Assembly (NCBI GenBank): GCA_949106495.1
Contig: CARYZD010000001.1
Span: forward strand, 242,235-306,234
From: an uncultured Clostridia bacterium
GTDB taxonomy: Bacteria; Bacillota; Clostridia; TANB77; CAG-465
DNA: 64,000 nucleotides
Reading direction: 5' to 3'
The position numbers and the translations under genes were made by a program. Below the pieces are notes generated by a model, which ran no database searches, was not told the origin of the DNA, and saw nothing but the letters and a program-made list of their open reading frames with translations. Below are positions 53,461-62,470 of this stretch, piece after piece; the stretch's first letter is position 1; each line of letters starts with the position of its first letter.

Positions 53461-53512
53461 AATTAAAATCGTAAGATATATTTATTACTAAATATATCTT
53501 ACACCCCTTTCT
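53458..53512 (-). promoter_or_regulatory. Shine-Dalgarno separated from the start by a 14-pair hairpin
   Basis: Minus strand: AGAAAGGGG (53504-53512) is followed by GTAAGATATATTTA, a four-base loop and the exact complement (53471-53502), then ten bases and ATG (53458-53460). The unfolded gap is 43 bases. With the hairpin formed it shortens to about 11. No other start codon in frame is near the site. The few T after the stem make a terminator less likely. Confidence 0.65.
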
Positions 53513-53524
53513 ATTATAAAATTA

Positions 53525-54088
53525 CTATTGTATATATGATATTTGGTAATTTGAATTATTTGATACTACTATACCAAAATATGCATCATTCTCATCTAAT
53601 GTTTTAACTTTAAGTATATACATATCATAATCTTTAGAATAATATACCTTATCTATAAAATTTCCATATTCTAAATAACTAATATCATTCTCACCTAATA
53701 CTTTTAAAAAGAATTCTTTAGAAGTCTTTTTAAATTTAAGTTGTGACATTTCTTTTTTATATGAATTTAATACTGTATTATTATAATATTTACTTAAAGA
53801 AATTTTTTTATCTCCTAAATAAAGACTATTATACTTTACTTTTAAAAAATCTTTAAGCACTCCATCTAATGAATTTATCATAGATCTATCATATATTATA
53901 TTAGATTCAACAACAATTTCATTAATATTAAACTTCTTATAGTTAATTTCTCCTTCTCTATAATTATTGTTTATAAAAAAATAATATATAACTCCCAAAA
54001 ATGCAACAACTACAAAAACAAAAAATATTTTTTTGTTTGTATTTAAATTTTCGTACCAGTCAATAATTTTTTCTTTTAAATTATTCAT
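53525..54088 (-). CDS. Small membrane-anchored extracellular protein, VirB8-like candidate
   Basis: The 187 residues have a basic cytoplasmic start, one membrane helix (about 20-40) and an extracellular domain of about 145 residues with a helix-helix-then-strands pattern (LDGVLKDFLKVKYNSLY, LNSYKKEMSQLKF, then KVYYSKDYDMYILKVKTL and YFGIVVSNNSNYQISYI). That order fits the NTF2-like fold of VirB8/TraM/TcpC. I could not identify a named family. The ATG follows TTGGAGGGAC. It is 14 bases after the VirB6 C-half gene in one operon. Confidence 0.65.
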   Translation of the reverse strand: MNNLKEKIIDWYENLNTNKKIFFVFVVVAFLGVIYYFFINNNYREGEINYKKFNINEIVVESNIIYDRSMINSLDGVLKDFLKVKYNSLYLGDKKISLSKYYNNTVLNSYKKEMSQLKFKKTSKEFFLKVLGENDISYLEYGNFIDKVYYSKDYDMYILKVKTLDENDAYFGIVVSNNSNYQISYIQ

Positions 54089-54102
54089 AGTCCCTCCAAT
54101 AA

Positions 54103-55236
54103 TTATGAGTTACCTGCATTAGAACTCTTATCTATCTTGTTTTGTACTCTTTTTAAACTATGGGTCATCATTTTATTTCTAGTACTAGCCCCCAAATTAG
54201 TTTTACTTACACGTTTACTACTTGTATAATCATGTATAATACTTTCTTGATTTTCCCTATACTGTTTAATAGAATCTTCAACATATTTATTATAAGCATT
54301 TACATCTTTAACTTCACCTTTTGAAATTTTTTCTTGAGAATCTTTTTTGAATTGTTCAACTTTATTATTAGATGCTATAATATTATTTTTTATTTTATCA
54401 TTTAGTTCTTTATTTTCTATAGAAAAATCTCTAATATTACTTGATGCCTTAGATAATGATTCTCCAGCAAAGTCACCAGCACCAGCACCATGTAAAATAT
54501 GTTCACCAACATTCTCACCTCTAGCTAATCCACTAACTAGACCAACAGAACCTCCTATAATAGCTCCTGTACTTTCCATAACAGATGATTTTTGTAAATC
54601 TTTTCCTTTTTGATACATATCTTGATATTCTTTTAACTTATCTTGTGCAGTATTTTTATTCGCGCTATCTGTTGCTGTTGTAAGATTTTTAATTGCATCC
54701 GTTAACTCTTTGATGTCTCCTAATGTTTGTAATTTTACAACTTGTTCTCCAATTTGTTGTCCAGCTTCTTTTCCTAAATCTGCATTATTATTTCCTTTTT
54801 TATCAAAATCTAAACCTTTATTAGCGTCAAGTTCTCCTCCACTAGAAGTTGCTAAATCCTTAATATTTTTATTTGCCTTCATTCTCATAACTGTTCCATC
54901 AGCAAATTTTTTACCATTGTCTAAAATTCTTTTTCCGCCTTTCCATGCCAACATAGTTCCAGCTGTTATTCCAGCACCACTTTTTAATGAAGGATCCCCA
55001 TAAGCAGATGTAACACCAAAAATTTGTTTAACAAGCATCTCTATTTTCCCAAAGGAACTTAATGCAATAATAGCTAATAATGCAGAGGCATTCATATTAT
55101 CTTGTCCACCACCTGAAGATGATAAACTATTAATTATAATAGACATAACAATAGCAAGTAAAAAAGCTTGAACTGTTTGTGTTAAAACTATAGTTGCAAA
55201 TTCCCTAAACCATGATGAAAATACTCCTTTTTTCAT
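54103..55236 (-). CDS. VirB6/TrbL C-terminal half as a separate protein
   Basis: The 377 residues begin KKGVFSSWFREFATIVLTQ, which is the point where complete VirB6/TrbL-like proteins of Gram-positive systems continue after their last N-terminal membrane block (W-x-[RK]-E-F near a Q-P or Q-T). Two hydrophobic segments (about 16-38 and 50-70) lead into a long soluble tail with Gly-rich and Lys/Asp-rich stretches and a charged helical end. The ATG has its own AAAGGAGAG site, 18 bases after the preceding gene stops, so it is a real separate gene. I infer that it completes the inner-membrane channel with the N-half proteins. Confidence 0.7.
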   Translation of the reverse strand: MKKGVFSSWFREFATIVLTQTVQAFLLAIVMSIIINSLSSSGGGQDNMNASALLAIIALSSFGKIEMLVKQIFGVTSAYGDPSLKSGAGITAGTMLAWKGGKRILDNGKKFADGTVMRMKANKNIKDLATSSGGELDANKGLDFDKKGNNNADLGKEAGQQIGEQVVKLQTLGDIKELTDAIKNLTTATDSANKNTAQDKLKEYQDMYQKGKDLQKSSVMESTGAIIGGSVGLVSGLARGENVGEHILHGAGAGDFAGESLSKASSNIRDFSIENKELNDKIKNNIIASNNKVEQFKKDSQEKISKGEVKDVNAYNKYVEDSIKQYRENQESIIHDYTSSKRVSKTNLGASTRNKMMTHSLKRVQNKIDKSSNAGNS

Positions 55237-55254
55237 AAAAAACTCTCCTTTCTT

Positions 55255-56121
55255 TTATGACATTGATTTCTGTAAGAAATCATATATTACAACGAATGGT
55301 GATATCAGAGCCAAAATAGTAACAAAGAAAAACCTTTTTACATACGCCCAAAAAAACATTACAGATTGTATTACAAATACTGCAAACAATACTCCTGATA
55401 CTAAAGATTCTGTACCATCGTTATCCATATCAACATTTTCAGCAAACCAGTTCCCCATATCACCTAAATCTTTACTTTGATTATCTGGTAGACTATCTGT
55501 TTTATCAAATACAATATTACTTGCGACCTCAACCAATTGTTCATTAATATAAAAAACAAATGAAATTAAATAATGCATTCCAAATATTAATATTATGGCC
55601 GTCGCCCAATGCACAATAGCTTCCTTATATTTTGCCTTTTCCGAACCTATAGAAGAAATTGCAAGTCTAATTGCCATAACAGCTACAATAATACCTAAAA
55701 ATCCTAATGAAATAGATAAACCAGTAAAGTATACATTTCTAACAGTTGTACCAATAGTTGTTAGTTTGCTACTGTTATCCATAAATAATGAATTTTTAGC
55801 TGGATTTATAAAATTAACATCTAATAAGCTTACTCCATTAAAAATCACCTTGTCTGCCCAAGGAAACTGATTTATACTAGAAAGCAATTTTACTACAGCT
55901 GTAACTAAAAATTGAATCGCCCTTCCAAGTCCATAAAAAGCATGCCCTAATAAATTTAGTAACTTATCTGTTAACCAACTTTTATTTCCTGTATCACCTG
56001 GTGTATTTATACTATCTTCAACATAATGAGAATTAACAGCAGCATAAGTATTAACTTCAATTCCCGTAAATATTAAAAATAGAAAAATTAAAACTAAATA
56101 AATTTTTTTCTCTTTTTTCAT
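55255..56121 (-). CDS. VirB6/TrbL N-terminal half, short paralog
   Basis: The 288 residues have a signal-like start (ending TYAAV) and about six membrane helices. Shared segments with the 526-residue paralog upstream are FPWADKVIFNGVSLLDVNFINP, RNVYFTGLSISLGFLGI, KAKYKEAI and HYLISFVFYINEQLV. It ends FVVIYDFLQKSMS, exactly where full VirB6-like proteins go on into the domain held by the next gene. The ATG follows GTGGAGGAC. As part of the T4SS operon it should sit in the cytoplasmic membrane. Confidence 0.75.
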   Translation of the reverse strand: MKKEKKIYLVLIFLFLIFTGIEVNTYAAVNSHYVEDSINTPGDTGNKSWLTDKLLNLLGHAFYGLGRAIQFLVTAVVKLLSSINQFPWADKVIFNGVSLLDVNFINPAKNSLFMDNSSKLTTIGTTVRNVYFTGLSISLGFLGIIVAVMAIRLAISSIGSEKAKYKEAIVHWATAIILIFGMHYLISFVFYINEQLVEVASNIVFDKTDSLPDNQSKDLGDMGNWFAENVDMDNDGTESLVSGVLFAVFVIQSVMFFWAYVKRFFFVTILALISPFVVIYDFLQKSMS

Positions 56122-56135
56122 ACAAAGTCCTCCAC

Positions 56136-57716
56136 TTAATAAGATTTCATTACATAATCATATAAAACTGCAACTGGTCCCATTACAGATAATATAATTG
56201 CATAAAAGAATCTTTTCATATATGCAAATAAAAACATGATAGATTGAACTACTAAAACACAGTATAATATAGATGTTATTACATTCATAGACCTAGGTGA
56301 CCAATCCCCATTGTCAACATCTATATAGTATGAATTTTCTCTAAAGTAATTTCCAAGATTTGACATAACGCCTCTAACTTTACCATCATATTTATCTTCA
56401 CCATCATATATAAATTTATAATAAGCTTTACAAAATAATAAACTTATTCTAGCCTCATCTCTTTTTTTATCTTCTAAAGATGTATTATTAATTTGTGAAA
56501 TTAAATAATTCTGTAATTCTTCGTATTTTTTAGCACTACTAATAATATTACTATTTTTCATATCTTTACAAACATAATATGTTGCTTCATATAAATTTTC
56601 TAAACCAGCAAGTCCTGTGTCAATTATTCCAGTTCCCCAAAGAACTGTATTAGAAAAACTAGTTAACCATCCTGTAATTCCACTATTAGAAAAACTATTT
56701 TGACTATTTCCTGCAACCATCCACAAAAAATTTTTTTCAAATGTAGCATCTCTGAGTAAATATGATGCGACATTAATACCTTGATCACCTAATGAATTTA
56801 ATGCGTTTATAACATCATCTTTATCTGGAAAAATTTCATCATACATAGCTCTTATATCATCACCATCAAGAGTTTCTGTACCATCATTATCATTATCCCC
56901 CCAACCAAACTTATCTTTAAGCCAATCAATAGCTTTTTCAACAGCATTTGCTATTTCTTTTAATACTGTTTTTGCTATTGTAACTGGACTAGGAGAAGTA
57001 ACATTAGCATCTTTATAAAAATTTTCTACTATCTTTTTATTTTCTTCAGAATCATTGTAATCTATAGTTTTTTCTGCTTCTATTATGCTTTCTTCACCTA
57101 TAATATTTTGTGCGACATTACCAGCAACGATAACTAATTGTTCATTAATATAAAATACAAAAGAAACTAAATAATGCATCATAAATATAAGAATAACTGT
57201 CTTCAAGGTATCACCAATTGCTTCCTTATATCTTGCTTTACTACTAGCTATACTAGAAAAAATCATTTTAATTACATTTACTGCAACTGCAATTCCTAAA
57301 AAAGCTAAACAAATTGAAAGTAATGTAAAATATACATTTCTTAGTACTTCTCCAACCAATGTAAATTCACCAGCAAAATCCATAAATAAAGAGCCTTCTG
57401 AAGGATTAATAAAATTAATATCTAGTATAGGAACGGCATTAAAAATTATCAAATCAGCCCATGGGAAAAAATATTCTCCTGTCATTATTTTCATTACCTG
57501 TGATATAACTTTTTCTAAGGTCCTAAATATATTAAATACAATAGGCATTACTAATGTGCCTAAAGTACTCATAACAGATAAAGATACAGGTTCATCATCT
57601 TCTATATTTTCCTCATAGTGAGGATTTATTGCAGCATTAACTATTTGAGTATTATTAACACAAAAAAATATAAAAAGTGTAACTAAAACAAATATTAATT
57701 TTAATTTATTTTTCAT
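56136..57716 (-). CDS. VirB6/TrbL N-terminal half, long paralog
   Basis: The 526 residues have a signal-like N-terminus, about six membrane helices, and an inserted soluble loop of about 230 residues (about 225-455) rich in Asp/Asn, between the INEQLV block and the last two helices. The shared blocks (FPWADLIIFNAVPILDINFINP, FVFYINEQLV, then FFYAIILSVMGPVAVLYDYVMKSY at the end) show it to be a paralog of the 288-residue protein. Like that one it stops where the C-half would begin. DNDNDGTETLDGDD in the loop resembles a calcium-binding stretch. The ATG follows AGAAGGTGAAA. Confidence 0.75.
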   Translation of the reverse strand: MKNKLKLIFVLVTLFIFFCVNNTQIVNAAINPHYEENIEDDEPVSLSVMSTLGTLVMPIVFNIFRTLEKVISQVMKIMTGEYFFPWADLIIFNAVPILDINFINPSEGSLFMDFAGEFTLVGEVLRNVYFTLLSICLAFLGIAVAVNVIKMIFSSIASSKARYKEAIGDTLKTVILIFMMHYLVSFVFYINEQLVIVAGNVAQNIIGEESIIEAEKTIDYNDSEENKKIVENFYKDANVTSPSPVTIAKTVLKEIANAVEKAIDWLKDKFGWGDNDNDGTETLDGDDIRAMYDEIFPDKDDVINALNSLGDQGINVASYLLRDATFEKNFLWMVAGNSQNSFSNSGITGWLTSFSNTVLWGTGIIDTGLAGLENLYEATYYVCKDMKNSNIISSAKKYEELQNYLISQINNTSLEDKKRDEARISLLFCKAYYKFIYDGEDKYDGKVRGVMSNLGNYFRENSYYIDVDNGDWSPRSMNVITSILYCVLVVQSIMFLFAYMKRFFYAIILSVMGPVAVLYDYVMKSY

Positions 57717-57730
57717 ATTTCACCTTCTAT

Positions 57731-59737
57731 CTATTTATCAGCAGCCATTAATCTTTTCTTTTTCATTTCCATAATTTTTTGTAAGTTTGTTTCAACGAAT
57801 TCAAACTCTCTCTGTGTTGGATTAATAGCTATAACTGCTGATTGATATCCTATTTTTATTAAGCCTTCACCTCTTGAACAAGTTATTAAGAAACTTGCTT
57901 CACCTTCACTAAGTTTAAATACTTCTTTTAAATATTCAATTTCAGATTTATCTTGTGCTAAAAATAATTTTGTTTCTGCAGATGTTAAAACTGCTTGACA
58001 AGCTTTATTTTCATAGAAATCTTGGAACTTCTGTGATACAACTGTTAAAGAAACATTTCTCTTTCTAGCACGTCTTGCCATTGTATTTAAGAAATCAACA
58101 GCTTCAGGATATGCTAAAAGCATCCATGCCTCATCAACAAGAACTCTTTTTGCTCTAGCTTTTCTTTTATCCTCACTATTTTTCTTAACATATTTTTCCC
58201 AAATCCATGATAAAAGAATTTGTTGTGCAAGTGGTCTTGCAAATCTTTCTTCTAGTTTAGAAATATTTATATTAATGAATGGACAACTCTCTAATAATTC
58301 AAAAGTTGATTGACCATCAAAATAAGCCATTTGACCATTAAATTTTCTACAATATTGTTTCATAACTTTTGTTAAATAATCAAAGTGATATTGATAAGTA
58401 TCTATTGTATTTTCTTCATTTTTTCTTATTAGTCTTTCATACCAAGAACCAATTGTTGGCATTTCTTTTCTAACTTTTGCAAGTCCTGAGCCATCATCTT
58501 GAAATAATGATTCTGGATCATTTGTTATACCTCTTGATTTATATTCTTCTGAAACAATTTCAGCTATAATTTGTTTTGTTAACTCATTAACTTCTTCAGA
58601 TTTAGTTGCACCTCTTGCCATAGTAAGAAGAGCTTGTGTAACGTCCTCTACTTTATTTTCAACATTTAAAACAGTTCTTTCTCTTCCAGTAATTTCATCT
58701 TTTATAACCTCTGTTTCAATATCAAAAATATTTATTATTGTACTAGATGTTGGACTTATATCTACATTTATTCCTCTTAGAGAATCAGCAACAACTGTAT
58801 ATTCTCCTTCAGCATCAAGAACCATATTTTCAACACCCATTAAAATTGCAGATCTTGCCATTATTGTTTTAATAGTAACGGATTTACCAGAACCAGATTT
58901 ACCAAATATAATCATATTATAGTTTGTTAATGTACTACTAAAGTTGTCAAATATAAGTGGTAAACCAGTTTGTTTATTTATACCAATAGGTACACCACTT
59001 TCCATTCCTGCATCTGCATTAACAAATGGAAATACTGTAGACATAGAACCTCTATCAAAAGTATGTTTTCTACTAATATAGTTATTATTTAAAGGTAAAT
59101 TAGATTTAAAACCTTCTTCCTGTAATGCCCATGCTGTTTTTAGACCAATCTGAGTTTTTGATGCCTCCATTGCAAGAATTTCAGACATTTTATCTAATTC
59201 TAATTTGTTATATGCAAATAAAGTACAAATAATTGTTGCTTCAAATAGTTTATTATATCCAGCAGCAATTTGATCTCTTAATCCTTCAGCTTCTGCTTGT
59301 TTTGTACTTAATATTGAAACCCTGTTTATATCTCCTCTATTATTTGCAACAACTCTTTCAGATTCAAGTTCAACAATTGTTTTATTTAAATCATTTATTG
59401 AATTGTTTTCTGGTATAGGAGTAATAAATACTGATGTGTTTACATCTCCAAATTCATAAACACCAGATAAAAAGTATGGAAATGTTGCTTGTCTAGGTAT
59501 TGTTGTTACATAGAATATTCTAGCAAATCTTGATACTTTTGAAAAGATTTCTAAGTAATCAAAATGAGTACAATCTATACCAGATGGTGCTAATAAATCC
59601 TGTAAAGATGATTGATTTTTCTTTAATATATTTTCAGCATCAAAATCTGTTTTTAAACTATTCTCTCTTTGAGCTTTTTCAAGAGCTTCTTTTTGCTCTT
59701 TTCTAAGTTGTTTTCTACTTTTCTTTTTCTCACTCAT
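57731..59737 (-). CDS. VirB4/TraE-type T4SS ATPase
   Basis: VirB4 is the conserved ATPase that powers T4SS assembly and substrate movement at the inner membrane. The 668 residues have a charged N-terminus, a VirB4 N-terminal domain (about 45-240), Walker A GKSGSGKS at about 279-286, Walker B RVLVDEAWML at about 534-543 and the late VSQKFQDF helix, followed by an ETKLFLAQDKSE segment typical of VirB4. It is the strongest evidence for a T4SS here. The ATG follows TTGGAGGAAA. It lies 17 bases after the membrane-anchored VirB4-N-like gene. Confidence 0.93.
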   Translation of the reverse strand: MSEKKKSRKQLRKEQKEALEKAQRENSLKTDFDAENILKKNQSSLQDLLAPSGIDCTHFDYLEIFSKVSRFARIFYVTTIPRQATFPYFLSGVYEFGDVNTSVFITPIPENNSINDLNKTIVELESERVVANNRGDINRVSILSTKQAEAEGLRDQIAAGYNKLFEATIICTLFAYNKLELDKMSEILAMEASKTQIGLKTAWALQEEGFKSNLPLNNNYISRKHTFDRGSMSTVFPFVNADAGMESGVPIGINKQTGLPLIFDNFSSTLTNYNMIIFGKSGSGKSVTIKTIMARSAILMGVENMVLDAEGEYTVVADSLRGINVDISPTSSTIINIFDIETEVIKDEITGRERTVLNVENKVEDVTQALLTMARGATKSEEVNELTKQIIAEIVSEEYKSRGITNDPESLFQDDGSGLAKVRKEMPTIGSWYERLIRKNEENTIDTYQYHFDYLTKVMKQYCRKFNGQMAYFDGQSTFELLESCPFININISKLEERFARPLAQQILLSWIWEKYVKKNSEDKRKARAKRVLVDEAWMLLAYPEAVDFLNTMARRARKRNVSLTVVSQKFQDFYENKACQAVLTSAETKLFLAQDKSEIEYLKEVFKLSEGEASFLITCSRGEGLIKIGYQSAVIAINPTQREFEFVETNLQKIMEMKKKRLMAADK

Positions 59738-59754
59738 ATATCTTTTTCCTCCAA

Positions 59755-61251
59755 TTAAACAATACTATCATTTTCTTCATCTGCATCATCATTTGAAGAA
59801 TAAATATTATTGCTAAAATTATCCTCGTTTTCTATCTCATTCTCAGCTTTTTCACTTACTTCATTTTTATTTTCACCTGAAGCAATATTATTCTCATTAC
59901 TTTCTTCTGCTAATTTTTTTTCAGCATCTTCAATTTCTTTATAATTTTTAGCTTTTTCTATTAGTTGAACTCCATATGGAGGCTTTTTATTCTCAAGCTC
60001 ATCAATTTTAGCTATATCTTTTTCAGCTTCTTCTAAAATAGCATTTTTTTGAATCTCATGAATTTCATTTAAGTCTCTTTTATCTTCTCTATAGTCAGTA
60101 AGAATTTTCTTTGTCGCCTTATCTTTTTCATCTTGAGGATAATCTGAATTTTTAACGTAATTTGTAGCTCTTCTACTGATTTCTTCTTCTTGAGATAAAA
60201 GTTCTGATGCTGGTGTTTCTATTTCATCATGTTCTTTAGCATATTTTATTGCTTTATATGCTCTTAATTGTGCTTGATTTTTCAAATATTCATCTAATTG
60301 TTCTTCTTTTCTTTCAAAAGCATCTTCAGAAGTAGAATATAATCTTAACATTCCACCTTCTATTGCTTCTTTTACAGACATTAAACTCTTATCATCTCTG
60401 TTATAAGCAGAATATAATAAATCTGCTAATTCATTAGAATCTAATATTTCACCTGATACTGAACAAGAAGATAAAGCACTTATTATACCTTTACATCTTG
60501 TTAATAATTCTGTAGAACACATTTCAATAACTTCATCTTTATTAAATTTATCTACAGCATTTATTTCAGAAGTATTATAAGATACTAAAACGAAGAATTT
60601 TCTTTGTAATAAATTCTTATTTGTACTCATTTTCTCTACATATCTAATAATATCATGAGCATACTCATAAACATTTGATATTCTATCTCTTTCTTTTGTA
60701 ACTCTATTCATTTCTCTTTCATCTACATCAAATGAACTTGCAAGTTTATTATATTCTTCTGTTATATTATTATAATCTACAGTTAAATCTTCTATATTAC
60801 TTTTATATTTAGCAATATTTCCTTTTAAATCTATATTTTGGGCTTGTACATATAATTGAATAGGATACTTTAAAGTATTTAAAAATGTTATAAAACCTTC
60901 TTCAACAGATAATTGCTCCATTTCAGACATAAGATCATAGTTTATACCTTTACATCTAATAGCCATAGTAAATCTTGAACCACCATTTTGAACAATCATT
61001 TTATCCATTATTCTATCAAATTCCATAAATCTAAAAACATCTTCTTTTTTATATGTTTCTTTTTTCTCGGTAGTAGATGCATTAGATTTTTTTTCTTCTT
61101 TTACAACTGGTTTATCTTCTTTTATTTTTCCTTCCTTATCTATAGTCTTTAAAGTTTTTTCTTGTCTTGATGTTATTATTAAGAAAAAGATAAAAAGCAT
61201 AAATAATATTATTAAAAAGATAATTGGAACCATCATCATTCCCATACTCAT
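59755..61251 (-). CDS. Membrane-anchored protein with VirB4/TraC N-terminal-like domain and coiled-coil tail
   Basis: The 498 residues start with one membrane helix (about 7-27), then a linker. A domain of about 200 residues (70-270) reads FTMAIRCKGINYDLMSEMEQL, FLNTLKYPIQLYVQAQNIDL and FFVLVSYNT, which follows the pattern of the VirB4/TraC N-terminal domain (a GINFxLxSExEQ-type strand, then YPIQLYVQ). No Walker A or B is present, so it is not an ATPase. The last about 230 residues are helical, charged and end in an acidic Asn-rich tail. It may be a membrane dock for VirB4. The ATG follows GAGGGGG. It starts only three bases after the PrgI-like gene. Confidence 0.7.
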   Translation of the reverse strand: MSMGMMMVPIIFLIILFMLFIFFLIITSRQEKTLKTIDKEGKIKEDKPVVKEEKKSNASTTEKKETYKKEDVFRFMEFDRIMDKMIVQNGGSRFTMAIRCKGINYDLMSEMEQLSVEEGFITFLNTLKYPIQLYVQAQNIDLKGNIAKYKSNIEDLTVDYNNITEEYNKLASSFDVDEREMNRVTKERDRISNVYEYAHDIIRYVEKMSTNKNLLQRKFFVLVSYNTSEINAVDKFNKDEVIEMCSTELLTRCKGIISALSSCSVSGEILDSNELADLLYSAYNRDDKSLMSVKEAIEGGMLRLYSTSEDAFERKEEQLDEYLKNQAQLRAYKAIKYAKEHDEIETPASELLSQEEEISRRATNYVKNSDYPQDEKDKATKKILTDYREDKRDLNEIHEIQKNAILEEAEKDIAKIDELENKKPPYGVQLIEKAKNYKEIEDAEKKLAEESNENNIASGENKNEVSEKAENEIENEDNFSNNIYSSNDDADEENDSIV

Positions 61252-61254
61252 TTA

Positions 61255-61659
61255 TTAATTCCCCCTCTTACTTTGTTTTATTGGATTATTAAGTATTTTG
61301 TTTTGTTTGTTTTCTAATTTTCTATTTAATCCATATATATATATTTTCTTTTTTGAACCAAAACTTGCTAGTCTAAATAATATATCCATAACATTTTCTC
61401 CGCCAGCTTTTTGTAATGGTCCCATAAGTGGAATATCTGGAATTTTTAAAGCTCCAATACAATATCCAACTGCAGCAAAAGGTATAATTGATATAATAAC
61501 TGTAAAAACAGACATTTCAATTACAGACTTTATCATAAATATAATCAATGCTCCCAGTCCACCACATACTAAAGTTGTTACAAACGACTTGATAGTAAAA
61601 ATATATAATATTCTACTTTCACCTTTAGCATTACGTGGTACGTAGTACGATCTTCCCAT
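61255..61659 (-). CDS. PrgI/VirB3-like protein
   Basis: The 134 residues start MGRSYYVPRNAKGES, with two membrane helices (about 22-42 and 48-70) and a basic tail. The VPRN start, the pair of helices and IPDIPLMGPLQKAGG with MDILFR after them match the PrgI family, the Gram-positive VirB3 counterpart. VirB3-like proteins partner with VirB4, and here the VirB4-type genes follow directly. The ATG follows TTTAGGAGGATTT. Confidence 0.85.
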   Translation of the reverse strand: MGRSYYVPRNAKGESRILYIFTIKSFVTTLVCGGLGALIIFMIKSVIEMSVFTVIISIIPFAAVGYCIGALKIPDIPLMGPLQKAGGENVMDILFRLASFGSKKKIYIYGLNRKLENKQNKILNNPIKQSKRGN

Positions 61660-61679
61660 ATATCAAATCCTCCTAAATC

Positions 61680-62324
61680 TTATACAATACTATTAATAGT
61701 GTCAGATATTAGACCTAAAACAGTTAATGTACAAAATATTAAAATAATACCTATAATCATTGCTGGTGATTTTTCCTTAAGTTGAGCTTTAGCATCAGCT
61801 CCAGCAAATATATATTTTACTCCCATAAACAAAATTGCAGCTACTGCAATAAATTTTCCAATAAAAACTAATAATGTAAATATTGATGAAAATGTATTCT
61901 CTAAATTATCATTAAAAAATACTAGACCTGTATTTCCTGTTAATCCGCCTTTTCCTGTAGCATTCCCAGTAATAAGTAAATCTCTTATATTTGCCCATCC
62001 AAAGAAAAATAAACATGCTACTAGTAATGTTATCATATTTTCTTTAGCTTCTGTTTTTCCTTGAACTGTTCCAAGCATATATTTTATACCTATTACTACT
62101 GTAGCAATTGCAATTACTGCTGTTCCAACAATTTCAACCATATTAGCAATACCAGATAAAACATTATCTGACAAACTTACATTAGTACTTCCATTTGCAT
62201 ACCAACTAGTTGCATCATCAAACCATCCAAGTCCATCATTAGCAGCATAAACATTAGCTGAAAAAACTAACGTTAAACATAATATTCCCATTACAATTAA
62301 TGTAAAAATCTTATTTTTCTTCAT
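61680..62324 (-). CDS. Tandem VirB2/TrbC-like pilin
   Basis: The 214 residues have a signal peptide (about 1-27, ending VYAAN) and two pilin-type modules. The first (about 60-115) reads VGTAVIAIATVVIGIKYMLGTVQGK and then AKENMITLLVACLFFFGW. The second (about 148-210) reads IGKFIAVAAILFMGVKYIFAGAD and then AKAQLKEKSPAMIIGIILIF. Each has the helix, GxKYM or GVKYI, short basic loop and second helix of VirB2. A single VirB2 has one module, so this looks like a fused dimer. The ATG follows AAGGAGAG. It has its own extended -10 promoter and starts the main T4SS operon. Confidence 0.8.
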   Translation of the reverse strand: MKKNKIFTLIVMGILCLTLVFSANVYAANDGLGWFDDATSWYANGSTNVSLSDNVLSGIANMVEIVGTAVIAIATVVIGIKYMLGTVQGKTEAKENMITLLVACLFFFGWANIRDLLITGNATGKGGLTGNTGLVFFNDNLENTFSSIFTLLVFIGKFIAVAAILFMGVKYIFAGADAKAQLKEKSPAMIIGIILIFCTLTVLGLISDTINSIV

Positions 62325-62358
62325 ATTACTTCTCTCCTTAAAATTACTCTATATATAA

Positions 62359-62387
62359 AGTATACCATATATTTTAGCTTTTTTAAA
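62359..62387 (-). promoter_or_regulatory. Extended -10 promoter of the main T4SS operon
   Basis: TTTAAA (62382-62387), a 17-base spacer ending TGG, and TATACT (62359-62364) on the minus strand. The TGn extension compensates for the weak -35. Confidence 0.6.
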
Positions 62388-62427
62388 TAAAGTAGTTTCT
62401 TTTTTATATATTTTTTATTTTTGTTAC

Positions 62428-62466
62428 AAAAAAGTAACACTTTAATCAATAAAGTGTTACTTTTTT
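62428..62466. terminator. Strong bidirectional terminator between pilin genes
   Basis: AAAAAAGTAACACTTTA and its exact complement TAAAGTGTTACTTTTTT form a 17-pair stem with a five-base loop, right after the stop of the second pilin gene. It splits the pilin pair from the rest of the T4SS genes into a separate transcript. Confidence 0.9.
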
Positions 62467-62470
62467 AATT

